A model generated the notes under the pieces. It had not been told where the DNA came from. It did no database searches and saw only the letters and a program-made list of their open reading frames with translations. From NCBI RefSeq assembly GCF_015689195.1, contig NZ_CP065044.1, positions 3,162,001 to 3,226,000 on the forward strand: 64,000 nucleotides of DNA. Direction: 5' to 3'. A program made the translations under genes and the position numbers. The stretch is from Pectobacterium aroidearum. GTDB taxonomy: Bacteria > Pseudomonadota > Gammaproteobacteria > Enterobacterales > Enterobacteriaceae. This document shows, piece by piece, positions 54,107 through 62,804 of this stretch (position 1 is its first letter; each line of letters begins with the position of its first letter).

Positions 54107-54382
54107 TTACGCACTCATTGATTGTCGTGCGCCACTCACCGCATCCTTTGCCTGTTCACACTGTGACAATATCGTCTGTGCATGAGAATAAAGAATTTTC
54201 CCCGCCTCGGTAGGCGTTACACCACGCCGACTCCGCACCAGCAGCTGTTTTTCGAGTTCACTCTCCAGCGTCGCGACCTGCTGGCTCAGCGCCGGTTGTG
54301 CAATATGCAACAACTCAGCAGCCTGCGTCAGGCTACCGATATCAACGATTTTCACAAAATATTTGAGCCGTCTAAGATTCAT
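54107..54382 (-). CDS. nac: Truncated Nac-like LysR regulator (DNA-binding part only)
   Basis: A 91-residue protein that matches the N-terminus of the nitrogen assimilation control protein Nac: MNLRRLKYFVKIVDIGSLTQ, AQPALSQQVATLESELEKQ, RGVTPTEAGKILYSHAQTIL. LysR regulators are about 300 residues; here a stop follows right after the linker helix and a hairpin comes 14 bases later, so the effector domain is missing. A short form could still dimerise through the linker helix and bind DNA. Normal Nac is close to tRNA-Asn genes in enterobacteria, as here. Confidence 0.8.
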   Translation of the reverse strand: MNLRRLKYFVKIVDIGSLTQAAELLHIAQPALSQQVATLESELEKQLLVRSRRGVTPTEAGKILYSHAQTILSQCEQAKDAVSGARQSMSA

Positions 54383-54714
54383 GTCTGCCTCCTGAGTAGT
54401 TACCCTAAAGAGGTAGCAAAAAGCGCGCCATATTATGTTCCTATGCCTAAGAAAAAGTGATACCTCATTGATAAGCCACAGGTAAAATAAGGAAAAGCAA
54501 TGATTCTGCTAACCAACCCCTCTGATTTAACATGCAGAACCTGTCACAGAACCACTCCCCATCTGCACCATCCTAAAGCAAACCCTGCTATTTTAGAGTG
54601 CAGCCCTGCCCGCTAACCGGCACGTTTCACTGCTTTCCCGTGCTCAACTTGAGCAATAATTTCAATATGTTGGTTATTAGTTCGGCAATCAAACGCACCG
54701 AACGATAACAGCCT

Positions 54715-54743
54715 TTGACAACCCGAAATGCTACCGCTATTAT
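54715..54743 (+). promoter_or_regulatory. Promoter of tRNA-Asn
   Basis: TTGACA, a 17-base gap and TATTAT, near consensus, with the tRNA beginning 19 bases after the -10 box. Between 54383 and this site no gene is seen. Confidence 0.85.
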
Positions 54744-54761
54744 CCATCGCACTTAACCGAT

Positions 54762-54837
54762 TCCTCTGTAGTTCAGTCGGTAGAACGGCGGACTGTTAAT
54801 CCGTATGTCACTGGTTCGAGTCCAGTCAGAGGAGCCA
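54762..54837 (+). tRNA. tRNA-Asn(GTT)
   Basis: A 76-base tRNA with encoded CCA and anticodon GTT, identical by eye to the Escherichia coli asn tRNA. Its 3' end adjoins the second island, whose integrase begins 162 bases on. Confidence 0.96.
54815..54837. other. Attachment site of the second island, inferred
   Basis: P4-type integrases recombine in the tRNA 3' end. I found no second copy of this segment in the window, so the island's right end is probably beyond it. Confidence 0.5.
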
Positions 54838-54907
54838 AATTCTTGTTTTCATGCCGCTTTGCGAATCCTTATGTGATTCGGATTCAATGAGTTAGCGTGA
54901 AAAGTCT

Positions 54908-54943
54908 TCCCGATGCATTTTCAGTTTTCCCTCCGCATCGGGA
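54908..54943. repeat. Inverted repeat upstream of the P4-type integrase
   Basis: TCCCGATGC and GCATCGGGA, nine bases each with an 18-base spacer, between tRNA-Asn and int. It could be a terminator for the tRNA or a binding site for Int or an excision factor. Confidence 0.5.
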
Positions 54944-54998
54944 GAATTTGGTGGTCAGATTTGGGGTCAAGTTGGTTCGATGACGGAGTGACCCCCAA

Positions 54999-56267
54999 AT
55001 GTCTCTTAACGACTCAAAAATCCGCAACTTAAAACCATCAGCAAAACCCTTCAAAATTTCCGATTCTCACGGTCTGTACCTTTTAGTTAATCCAGGCGGT
55101 TCACGTCTCTGGTATCTCAAATATCGCATCAATAGAAAAGAATCACGCCTCAGCTTAGGTGCCTACCCTGATGTATCTCTGGCCGACGCTCGTCAGCAGC
55201 GTGATGGTATCCGCAAATTGCTGGCGCAGAATATCAACCCCGCACAGCAGCGCTCTGCTGAAAGAACCACTTCCTCACCAGAAAAAACCTTCAAGCATGT
55301 GGCATTGGAGTGGCATAAAAGCAACCGCTCATGGTCAGAGAACCATGCCACCCGTCTGCTTGCTAGCATGAACAACCATATCTTCCCGATAATTGGACAC
55401 TTGCCAGTCACAGAACTGAAAACTCGCCACTTCATCGACCTGCTGAAAGGGATTGAGAAAAAAGGTTTGCTGGAAGTGGCGGCACGAACCCGACAGCATA
55501 TGTGCAACATCATGCGTCATGCCGTGCATCAGGAGTTGATAGAGCACAACCCGGCGGCCAATCTGGACGGGATAATCGCCCCTCCCGTTAAACGCCACTA
55601 CCCTGCCCTTCCATTGGAACGACTGCCAGAGCTGTTGACTAGCATTGAGGACTACAAGCAAGGGAGAGAATTAACCCGTTTGGCAGTCTCACTCACCCTG
55701 CACCTGTTCATCCGTTCCAGCGAATTGCGCTTTGCCCGTTGGTCTGAGATCGATTTCAGAAACAAAATCTGGACCATTCCAGCCACCCGCGAAGCCATCC
55801 CCGGTGTCCGCTACTCTGGGCGTGGGGCGAAAATGCGCACGCCGCATATCGTTCCCCTCTCCCATCAGTCCATCGCTATTCTGAAACAGATACGGGAAAT
55901 ATGCGGGCATCAGGAGCTGATATTCCCCGGTGACCATAATCCGTATAAACCAATGTGCGAAAACACGGTCAACAAGGCGCTGCGCTTGATGGGTTATGAC
56001 ACAAAAGATGAAATCTGCGGCCACGGATTCAGAGCTATGGCCTGTAGTGCGCTAATGGAGTCTGGCCTATGGTCGCAGGATGCGGTTGAACGTCAAATGA
56101 GTCATCAGGAACGCAATAGCGTTCGAGCAGCCTACATTCATAAGGCTGAGCATCTGGAAGCCCGCAAGGAAATGATGCAATGGTGGTCGGATTATCTGGA
56201 CACATGTCGGCTCGCATACGTACCACCTTTTAGTACAAGGCGGGGCAAAAAGAACGAAGCGGCATGA
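54999..56267 (+). CDS. int: P4-type integrase
   Basis: A 422-residue tyrosine recombinase. The DUF4102 arm-binding part opens it (MSLNDSKIRNLKPSAKPFKI, LYLLVNPGGSRLWYLKYR), followed by the core: Arg in IRSSELRFARW, His-x-x-Arg in GHGFRAMA, His in MSHQERN and Tyr in RAAYIHKAEHLEARKEMM. Length and plan fit the P4 integrase family that targets tRNA genes. It runs away from tRNA-Asn, the usual order at the left end of such islands, and is intact. Confidence 0.92.
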   Translation: MSLNDSKIRNLKPSAKPFKISDSHGLYLLVNPGGSRLWYLKYRINRKESRLSLGAYPDVSLADARQQRDGIRKLLAQNINPAQQRSAERTTSSPEKTFKHVALEWHKSNRSWSENHATRLLASMNNHIFPIIGHLPVTELKTRHFIDLLKGIEKKGLLEVAARTRQHMCNIMRHAVHQELIEHNPAANLDGIIAPPVKRHYPALPLERLPELLTSIEDYKQGRELTRLAVSLTLHLFIRSSELRFARWSEIDFRNKIWTIPATREAIPGVRYSGRGAKMRTPHIVPLSHQSIAILKQIREICGHQELIFPGDHNPYKPMCENTVNKALRLMGYDTKDEICGHGFRAMACSALMESGLWSQDAVERQMSHQERNSVRAAYIHKAEHLEARKEMMQWWSDYLDTCRLAYVPPFSTRRGKKNEAA

Positions 56268-56416
56268 TCCATAACAAAAAGCTGTATCAGCATACACTGG
56301 TACGGCTTTATTCATTTCTAATAGCTTGTTAGCCCCTTCATCTCGACCCATCGCTGCCTGTAGAAAGCTGTTACACGATAACAACACACTTACGTCGTCA
56401 GTCCAAGCGTGCCATT

Positions 56417-56665
56417 TCATTTGAGAGCGAGGATCATCCCTGCTGCCCGGGCGACGAGAACTGCATCAATGAGAAGCTCGAACGTGTGCGTCTGGAGTTT
56501 CTGGACGAGACGTTTCGCAATCATCGAACCGACGAGCAATGCGATGCCAATGGCAAGTCCACGTGTGAGGACGGGCAGCATGATTAGCGACGAGCCAGTA
56601 CCGACAACGCCGCTGAGCACGCCAGCACCGAAGGCGAGGAAGAAGAGAAGTAATAGCGCGATCAT
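56417..56665 (-). pseudogene. TauE/SafE-type permease with internal deletion
   Basis: The 82-residue frame joins an N-terminal TauE motif (MIALLLLFFLAFGAGVLSG, VVGTGSSLIMLPVL) directly to a C-terminal one (RGLAIGIALLVGSMIAKRL, FELLIDAVLVARAAGMILAL). The normal protein has about 250 residues and eight helices; about 165 residues in the middle are missing without loss of frame. A working anion exporter is unlikely. It lies 11 bases after the reductase-like gene on the same strand, so it may still be transcribed. Confidence 0.7.
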
Positions 56666-56676
56666 CGGCTCCAGGG

Positions 56677-57573
56677 TCAACCGGGGCCGTCGCTCGCAGC
56701 CGCAAGAAGAGGCACCAAGATGTCGCTGACAGGCGTCGGAATGCCGTGAACCTGGCCGAGACGCGCAATTACGCCGTTGCGAATATCCCATTCGAGCGGT
56801 CGGGCAGCTTCTCGATCCGTGAGGATGGAAGTGCTCATGTCTGCGGGAGCCGCCCGGAACTTATCGAGGATCTCCTGCGGCACTTCGTCACCGAGTTCTG
56901 CGCCTTCTGCTCGTGCCACGGACAGGCACTCCTGTAAATAAGCCAGAGTAAGCCTGGCGATATCAGCACGCCCGAACATGCCCGAGCGGCGGTGCGTGAG
57001 CGCCATGAGTCCAGCCACTGCGTTCTGCAATAGTTTGCGCCAGGCCAGTGAGCTGAAATTCGCTGCCAGGTCTACGGAGCACCGCGTGCCTTGTAGCGCT
57101 TTGGCCACTGAGCAGGAAGCTGGCGTGTCTGGCAGGCTGAGGCGTACCTCGCCGCGCAAGCGTACTGAGCCATCTGACTGCGCCTGTGCGGGAAACCACA
57201 CGACAGCAGGAACGATCTGTCCGGGCAGAGAGTACGTCGCGAGCCTATCCAACTGTTCAACCCCGTTCTGGAGCACGCATACAACCGTCTCCGGGCCGGT
57301 CAACACCTTGAGCCATTCTGCTGCCGCGTCGATTTGTGTGGACTTGACTGCCAGAAAGACAAGATCAGCCGTGCGAGTGATTTGCGCCGGATTCGTCTGT
57401 ACCGGACCGGGCACGGTGACATAGTGGTCGCCGTCTTGCAGGGTCAGGTGATCGCGGGGTGTACGTCCACACAGCAGCGGTGTGCGGCCGACTTCGTGTA
57501 ACGCCGCCGCGACTGTGGTGCCGATGGCACCTGGACCCACAACAGCGACAATCGTATTGATTTCAGCGTTCAT
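56677..57573 (-). CDS. Ketopantoate reductase-like oxidoreductase
   Basis: A 298-residue protein of the ApbA/PanE family. The nucleotide-binding motif is VVGPGAIGTTVAAAL near residue 10, then FLAVKS and LQNGVEQ, and in the C-terminal domain the catalytic Lys of LAWRKLLQNAV and the DxxxxRxxEWDIRNG motif. PanE reduces ketopantoate to pantoate with NADPH; relatives act on other 2-oxo acids. A second, core panE is expected in this kind of bacterium, so this island copy may have another substrate. AAGGAG precedes the ATG at 57573. It diverges from the RpiR regulator gene. Confidence 0.82.
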   Translation of the reverse strand: MNAEINTIVAVVGPGAIGTTVAAALHEVGRTPLLCGRTPRDHLTLQDGDHYVTVPGPVQTNPAQITRTADLVFLAVKSTQIDAAAEWLKVLTGPETVVCVLQNGVEQLDRLATYSLPGQIVPAVVWFPAQAQSDGSVRLRGEVRLSLPDTPASCSVAKALQGTRCSVDLAANFSSLAWRKLLQNAVAGLMALTHRRSGMFGRADIARLTLAYLQECLSVARAEGAELGDEVPQEILDKFRAAPADMSTSILTDREAARPLEWDIRNGVIARLGQVHGIPTPVSDILVPLLAAASDGPG

Positions 57574-57634
57574 GAATGCGGACTCCTTGCAACAAAATCT
57601 ACTTACGTGGTGGTTGTGCCCTTCACAAAGGGTA

Positions 57635-57648
57635 TGTAATATATTACA
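57635..57648. promoter_or_regulatory. Palindrome between the reductase and rpiR genes, probable operator
   Basis: TGTAATATATTACA is a perfect 14-base palindrome. RpiR-type regulators such as HexR bind TGTAAT/ATTACA sites. It ends one base before the ATG of the rpiR gene and 62 bases from the divergent start, so binding could control both. Confidence 0.65.
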
Positions 57649-57649
57649 C

Positions 57650-58534
57650 ATGAATAAAGAAATTGGTAACGGAATTTCAGAAGGCGAGCAGCGGTTACAG
57701 CAATGGCTTGGCAGCATTCACGCCCGAAGCGGCGGACTTGCTGCAAGTGAGGCTAAAGTTGTCGATCTCCTGCTTGTCGATCCTTTGTTTGTCGGTACCA
57801 GCACGACAGCACAGGTTGCCACCCGTGCTGGTGTATCACCGCCGACAGTAATACGCGCTGCACGAGCAATCGGGTTCACCGGGTTCACTGAACTTAAGAT
57901 AGAGATTGCCCGGGCTCGTGGTACTGCCCGGTTCTTTGCCCCGCCTGAAGTCCTCACAGCGGATGCGACGCTGGCATCGGTGCTGGAAACATCAATTCGT
58001 GCTGGTGTAGACGCGCTGACTGCGCTCAGCGGTGCTATCGAAATCTCCGCCCTTGATGAGGCGGTCGATTTAATCCAGGGTGCACGCCAGGTATTTGCAT
58101 TTGGTGCTGGCCCCTCTGCAACGGTTGCCGCTGATGCGGTCTTTCGGTTGCGGACGGCGGGTGTGATAACCATCAGTATCCAGGATTATTTATCAGCCAT
58201 GATTGCTGCCCGCCTCCTCAGTCCAGGAGACGTAATCATCGTCGTCAGTTCAACTGGTCGCACATCATCCACACTCGCCGTCGCTGATGCTGCATCCTCG
58301 GCTGGAGCATCGCTTATCGCAATAACTAACCAGTACGATACTCCACTGGCGACACTCGCCAATGTTTCACTCGTTGTTGGCGGAGTGCCACTACCGGCAC
58401 AGATGGCCGCTGCGGGGAGTAGGCTTGCTCAGCTCGTCGTTATTGATACGCTGGTCGCAGCCCTCACTCTGCGAGATAAAGAACAAAATCGCCGGGCTGA
58501 ACGGGCGGGCATTGATTTACCGGATATAACTTGA
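57650..58534 (+). CDS. RpiR/MurR family regulator
   Basis: A 294-residue regulator: N-terminal RpiR helix-turn-helix (about 30-95: TAQVATRAGVSPPTVIRAAR, then GFTGFTELKIEIA) and a C-terminal SIS domain (about 130-265) with VFAFGAGPSATVAAD and VVSSTGRTSSTLAVA, where a sugar phosphate or similar ligand would bind. No good ribosome site fits the ATG at 57650, and the palindrome lies just before it, so leaderless translation or a start further on should be considered. It shares bases with the EamA gene (TGATG) and diverges from the reductase gene. Confidence 0.85.
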   Translation: MNKEIGNGISEGEQRLQQWLGSIHARSGGLAASEAKVVDLLLVDPLFVGTSTTAQVATRAGVSPPTVIRAARAIGFTGFTELKIEIARARGTARFFAPPEVLTADATLASVLETSIRAGVDALTALSGAIEISALDEAVDLIQGARQVFAFGAGPSATVAADAVFRLRTAGVITISIQDYLSAMIAARLLSPGDVIIVVSSTGRTSSTLAVADAASSAGASLIAITNQYDTPLATLANVSLVVGGVPLPAQMAAAGSRLAQLVVIDTLVAALTLRDKEQNRRAERAGIDLPDIT

Positions 58535-59391
58535 TGCAGTTAAGCGCGGTTGCGATGATTCTTACTGCTGCGGTAGCTCATGCAGTTTGGAATATAGCCT
58601 CAAAATATAAGAAGGAAGACACACTTGTGTTCGTCTGGACCTACAGCTGTGCCTCAGCATTGCTATGGGTTCCTATCAGCCTCATTCTGATAGTTGATGG
58701 ACAACAGGCGTTCGACTGGCGACTCGCTGTCGCGGCAGTTATTTCGTCTGTACTTCATATCGCTTATTCTCTAATCTTGCAGGCTGGCTACGAGCGAGCC
58801 GAACTTGGTATTGTTTATCCGATTGCCCGGGGGAGCGGGCCGGTTCTGACAATACTGTTTGCAACCCAGCTCATGGGTGAACGGCTTTCAGCAAACGCTT
58901 TACTTGGCGCGCTTCTCATTATCGCAGGTATTTTTGTCGTTACTGGTAATCCGTTCAGGAGCGGAAGCCGACCTCTACAGGGAATGCTATGGGGGGCAGC
59001 AACGGGGACCACCATCGCTGGCTATACCCTCTGGGACGGTTATTCGATAATCTCTCTGCGCCTGGATCCAGTGAGCTATTACGCCAGCACACTCCTGCTA
59101 CAGAGTCTTATTCTTACCCCTGGGGCGATGCGACGACGATATCGAATTTCAACTACTTTACGTGTGGATATCATCCCAATCCTTATCATTGCTGTATGCT
59201 CTCCACTTGCCTACATCCTTGTACTGACAGCCATGCAGAGCATGCCACTGGCACTCGTCGCTCCTCTCAGGGAAACATCCATTATTATCGGCTCTCTTCT
59301 TTCGTACTGGCTGTTTCGTGAAAATCATCTGGCACGCCGGATTGCCGGTGCATTAGTGGTGCTGTCCGGCATAGCAATGATTAGCCTTTGA
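58534..59391 (+). CDS. EamA/DMT-family transporter
   Basis: A 285-residue membrane protein with ten predicted helices in two repeats of the EamA domain (AHAVWNIASK, IVYPIARGSGPVLTILFA, MPLALVAPLRETSIIIGSLL). Drug/metabolite transporters of this type usually export amino acids or other small metabolites; the substrate is unknown. The ATG at 58534 overlaps the stop of rpiR by one base, so both are one transcript, and the regulator probably senses a compound that the transporter and the reductase act on. Confidence 0.82.
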   Translation: MQLSAVAMILTAAVAHAVWNIASKYKKEDTLVFVWTYSCASALLWVPISLILIVDGQQAFDWRLAVAAVISSVLHIAYSLILQAGYERAELGIVYPIARGSGPVLTILFATQLMGERLSANALLGALLIIAGIFVVTGNPFRSGSRPLQGMLWGAATGTTIAGYTLWDGYSIISLRLDPVSYYASTLLLQSLILTPGAMRRRYRISTTLRVDIIPILIIAVCSPLAYILVLTAMQSMPLALVAPLRETSIIIGSLLSYWLFRENHLARRIAGALVVLSGIAMISL

Positions 59392-60029
59392 TCGCTCCGT
59401 TGGATGCCAATACTATGAGTGACAAAGGCTCAGGGTTGCTATGTTCCTTAAAGGCAACAGCGCAGGGAAATATACCTTCGCAGGAAACACGCAAAGCCAT
59501 CGAAAATGTTGCCAGGAAGATGTGTTGCAAGCGACGGATATGGAACCAGATATCGCGATGGCGGCATCGGAATCCCCCACAGTGCTTGCAATAATGATGC
59601 ATGCGCCAGTCTTCGCCTCATTGTCAGCACGGATCATTCGTCAATATGCCCCGATTATGGTAATGGTATCGAGTCCGCTTCCGCTGTTTGTGGCTGTTAG
59701 CGCCAATGAGATAAGACTGTAAAAACGGCCATCAGTCCTGGCATTGGCATCCCGTACCACCATTATTTAAATGTTCTGTGGACACACGCTGCTATTGGAA
59801 GGTTAATCCCTGGTCGAATGATTATCCATGCAGGTGCTTTTCCAGCCAGGCCTGATGGCAATAACCAGCTTGATCGCAAAGCTATGCCACATAGCACTAT
59901 TGGCTTTATAATCATTAACGGTAAAAGTGGTATTGAATAGTTATACGCCGATGCAGCACATTCAACATGTAGCCTGATTCTGATGACCACTTTCGTTAGA
60001 AATGGCTTACTCCATACCGAGAGTTCGTG
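59392..60029. other. Region without a recognised gene
   Basis: About 640 bases. Open frames of 60-93 codons overlap on both strands, but none has likely composition. A stretch reading WTHAAIGRLIPGRMIIHAG and on to a stop at 59940 looks protein-like but has no start and no family I know; it may be debris of a lost gene. Confidence 0.4.
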
Positions 60030-62804
60030 ATGCTCAAAACAGAAGATCTCAACACCATGATATCAATTGATGAGATTCACTTTGCTGACTGGCAAATCTG
60101 GCCACAGCTAAGGATTCTGTTACATCGGGGTAAGCCAGTAAGAATTTCTGCCAGAGCTTTTGACGTTCTGGTTGTTCTGGTGAGTGCTGGAGGTAAAGCG
60201 GTAAGTAAAGAATCTTTACTTACTCAAGTGTGGGGAAATGAAATCGTCGAAGAAAATAATCTTCAGGCACAAATTTCAGCTATACGCCGCATACTGGGTC
60301 ATGACCGCCATCTACTGATTACTGAATTTGGTTGTGGTTATCGCTTTAATATCAATAAACTGCCAACTGAACCGCTCTCTAAATCAGAAATACCTGAACC
60401 CGCTGTTACCCCTTTTCTAGCGTCGATTCTGGGGCGTGATAAAGCTGTGCAGGAATTATGCGCCTTATTGGATCAATACCGTCTGGTGACGATTACAGGC
60501 TCAGGGGGCGTGGGTAAGACTCGTTTGGCATGGGAAGTCGTCAGCCTTACACACTCGCATTTTCCTGATGGAATATGTGTGGCTGAACTGGCGCATATCA
60601 CCGAAGCATCCAGCTTGCTATCTGTTATTTCACAAGCGCTCCATCTTCCATTAGCTGCCATTCATAATGATGCCGATTTACGGCAACAGCTTGCACGGCG
60701 TCGATGTTTACTGCTGATTGATAACTGTGAACATGTAATTAGTGAACTGGAACCAGTTATTACGTTTCTCCTGCACCTGGCTCCCCATATAAAACTGTTG
60801 TTGACCAGCCAGGTAGCGTTACAGGTTGCCGGCGAGCAACAATATCTACTACCGCCATTACAAGTTCCTGAGAGCGAAGAGGCTGATACCCACGAGTTAC
60901 TGACTTTTGACAGTGTCCGCCTCTTTATCGAACGCGGGCAGGCCAACCGACATAATTTCCATCCATCAGCCAGCGAACTGTCGTTGATTGGCGAGTTATG
61001 CCGTCATCTTGACGGTCTGCCGTTGGCGATTGAACTTGCGGCCTCCCGTCTGCCAGTCATGAGTGTCAAAGAGATCTATAGCCGACTGGAAGACCGTTTC
61101 CAGCTATTGAGCAATACGCACAGCTCTCTGGTGCCCAGACATCAGAAAATACTGACCACGCTGGAGTGGACTTATCAGTTACTCAACACACGTGAACAAA
61201 GATTATTTTGCTCTCTGGGGATCTATACCGATATGTTCAGTGTGAAATCAGTAAGCGACTTTCTGCTTATTAAAGACAAGCATCGCTGGCAGGTTGTTGA
61301 CGATCTGCAAAGATTGCTGTCTTTATCCCTGATTCAGGTCAGTACTCAGGTACCAGAGACCCGTTTCCGCCTGCTGGAAACCATGCGCCAGTTCGCATGC
61401 GATAAACTCAGGCAACAGGGTGAATATACTGGTCTTGAGGCCCGTTTTGCCGGTTATTATAAAGATCTGGTAGAAGAGGCCCGAGGTGATTGGTTTATGC
61501 TGCCAACGGGACAGTGGCGTGAACGTTATAGCCATATGCTTAATGATTTGCGGAGTGTATTACAGCAAACGTTGACTGAGGGGGCAGATCCCTCTAAGGG
61601 GCTTGAGATCTTACAAGAGATGACCCCTTTTTGGATCGAATATTCACTCTACGATGAATGTCAGCGCTATATCTATCCTCTGCTTTATGAAAATACTTCT
61701 CGGGTAGTATTAACGCTACACCAGAGAATGAATCTCAGCGCTGTAGCAGGTAAGGCGTCAACCTGGGCAAAAGGCCCTACGCCTGAAACACATTCAGCCT
61801 GGAAAACCGCGCTGGCACTTGCAGAAAAGCTCGACGACAAAGAGATACGTTTACAGGCTCATTACGGATTATGGTTGTATTATCTCCGTACTGGCGAGCT
61901 GGATAAAGCGCTTGAGCATGCGCAATCTATGTGCGAGCTAGCACGGTCCATTAGTGACGAGGAGGCGATGGCAACCGGGCTGCGTATTCTCGGTGTATCC
62001 CTGCATTTTTTGGGACGTCATTATGTCGGGCGTGATTATCTCCAGCAATCTCTTGACTGGTATGAACATGGCGAATTAAGTCACTCTTTCCGTTTTGGTC
62101 TTGATCAAGAGACCGCCGGTCAGGCCTTTCTGTCTCGTTTACTATGGTTACAGGGTGAGTATAAGGCCGCGAAACAGATGGCATGGCGCGGTGTTAAAAA
62201 AGCCGCTCGTTTGCAGCATGTCTGTTCTCTTTGCTGTGCACTGGCTGAAGGCGCTTGTATGACAGCGGCACTGGATCGTAATCCACGTTGGGTTATAAGG
62301 GCCGCAAACTGGCTTATTCATCTGGCAGAAAGGCATGATTTGTATTTCTGGAAGACATACGGCGAGCTGTTTCTTGTTTGGGCCAAACAGTTCAGTCATA
62401 CCGATGTTAGTCAGACCACACTGTTTAGCTCGTTGCGGGCGATGGGATTAGATTGGCAATATTCCCCCTTGTTGTCAGAAATTGATACCGGGTTATCGCT
62501 GAGAACCGCCCGCCAGGATCATGAAAACTGGTGCACGCCTGAGCTGATGCGTCTTTCTGCCACTCAATTACCTCCTCAGGAGCAACGCCTGCTGTTGGAG
62601 CAGGCCCTAGACAAAGCGCACCAGCAACAGGCTCATGGCTGGGCCCTCCGTATTGCTTATTCATTGGCGACATTGCAGGCTGAAGCCGGGGAAAAATGGG
62701 CTGCTAAACAATTGATACAGGACGCTTTACATGATGTTGATGTCTCAGATAGGGCGACGGATGTAAGAAATGCTATGGCACTATGCGCCCGAATGGAGAC
62801 CTGA
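60030..62804 (+). CDS. Winged-helix STAND-ATPase transcription regulator
   Basis: A 924-residue regulator. Residues about 15-110 are an OmpR/ToxR-type winged helix (ISARAFDVLVVLVSAGGKAV, NNLQAQISAIRRIL, ITEFGCGYRFN). Then comes an NB-ARC/STAND NTPase (about 140-400) with P-loop GSGGVGKTRLA, Walker B RCLLLIDNCEH and GLPLAIELAASRL. The last 400 residues are TPR-like helices. Such proteins are signal-driven switches, usually activators of a nearby gene. The neighbour is a convergent MFS transporter whose 3' end overlaps by 24 bases. ATG 60030 was preferred to GTG 60027. Confidence 0.85.
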   Translation: MLKTEDLNTMISIDEIHFADWQIWPQLRILLHRGKPVRISARAFDVLVVLVSAGGKAVSKESLLTQVWGNEIVEENNLQAQISAIRRILGHDRHLLITEFGCGYRFNINKLPTEPLSKSEIPEPAVTPFLASILGRDKAVQELCALLDQYRLVTITGSGGVGKTRLAWEVVSLTHSHFPDGICVAELAHITEASSLLSVISQALHLPLAAIHNDADLRQQLARRRCLLLIDNCEHVISELEPVITFLLHLAPHIKLLLTSQVALQVAGEQQYLLPPLQVPESEEADTHELLTFDSVRLFIERGQANRHNFHPSASELSLIGELCRHLDGLPLAIELAASRLPVMSVKEIYSRLEDRFQLLSNTHSSLVPRHQKILTTLEWTYQLLNTREQRLFCSLGIYTDMFSVKSVSDFLLIKDKHRWQVVDDLQRLLSLSLIQVSTQVPETRFRLLETMRQFACDKLRQQGEYTGLEARFAGYYKDLVEEARGDWFMLPTGQWRERYSHMLNDLRSVLQQTLTEGADPSKGLEILQEMTPFWIEYSLYDECQRYIYPLLYENTSRVVLTLHQRMNLSAVAGKASTWAKGPTPETHSAWKTALALAEKLDDKEIRLQAHYGLWLYYLRTGELDKALEHAQSMCELARSISDEEAMATGLRILGVSLHFLGRHYVGRDYLQQSLDWYEHGELSHSFRFGLDQETAGQAFLSRLLWLQGEYKAAKQMAWRGVKKAARLQHVCSLCCALAEGACMTAALDRNPRWVIRAANWLIHLAERHDLYFWKTYGELFLVWAKQFSHTDVSQTTLFSSLRAMGLDWQYSPLLSEIDTGLSLRTARQDHENWCTPELMRLSATQLPPQEQRLLLEQALDKAHQQQAHGWALRIAYSLATLQAEAGEKWAAKQLIQDALHDVDVSDRATDVRNAMALCARMET

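Noticed and set aside
59441..59722. 93-codon rightward frame after the EamA gene
   Set aside because: No ribosome site or family, overlapping frames of similar length on both strands.
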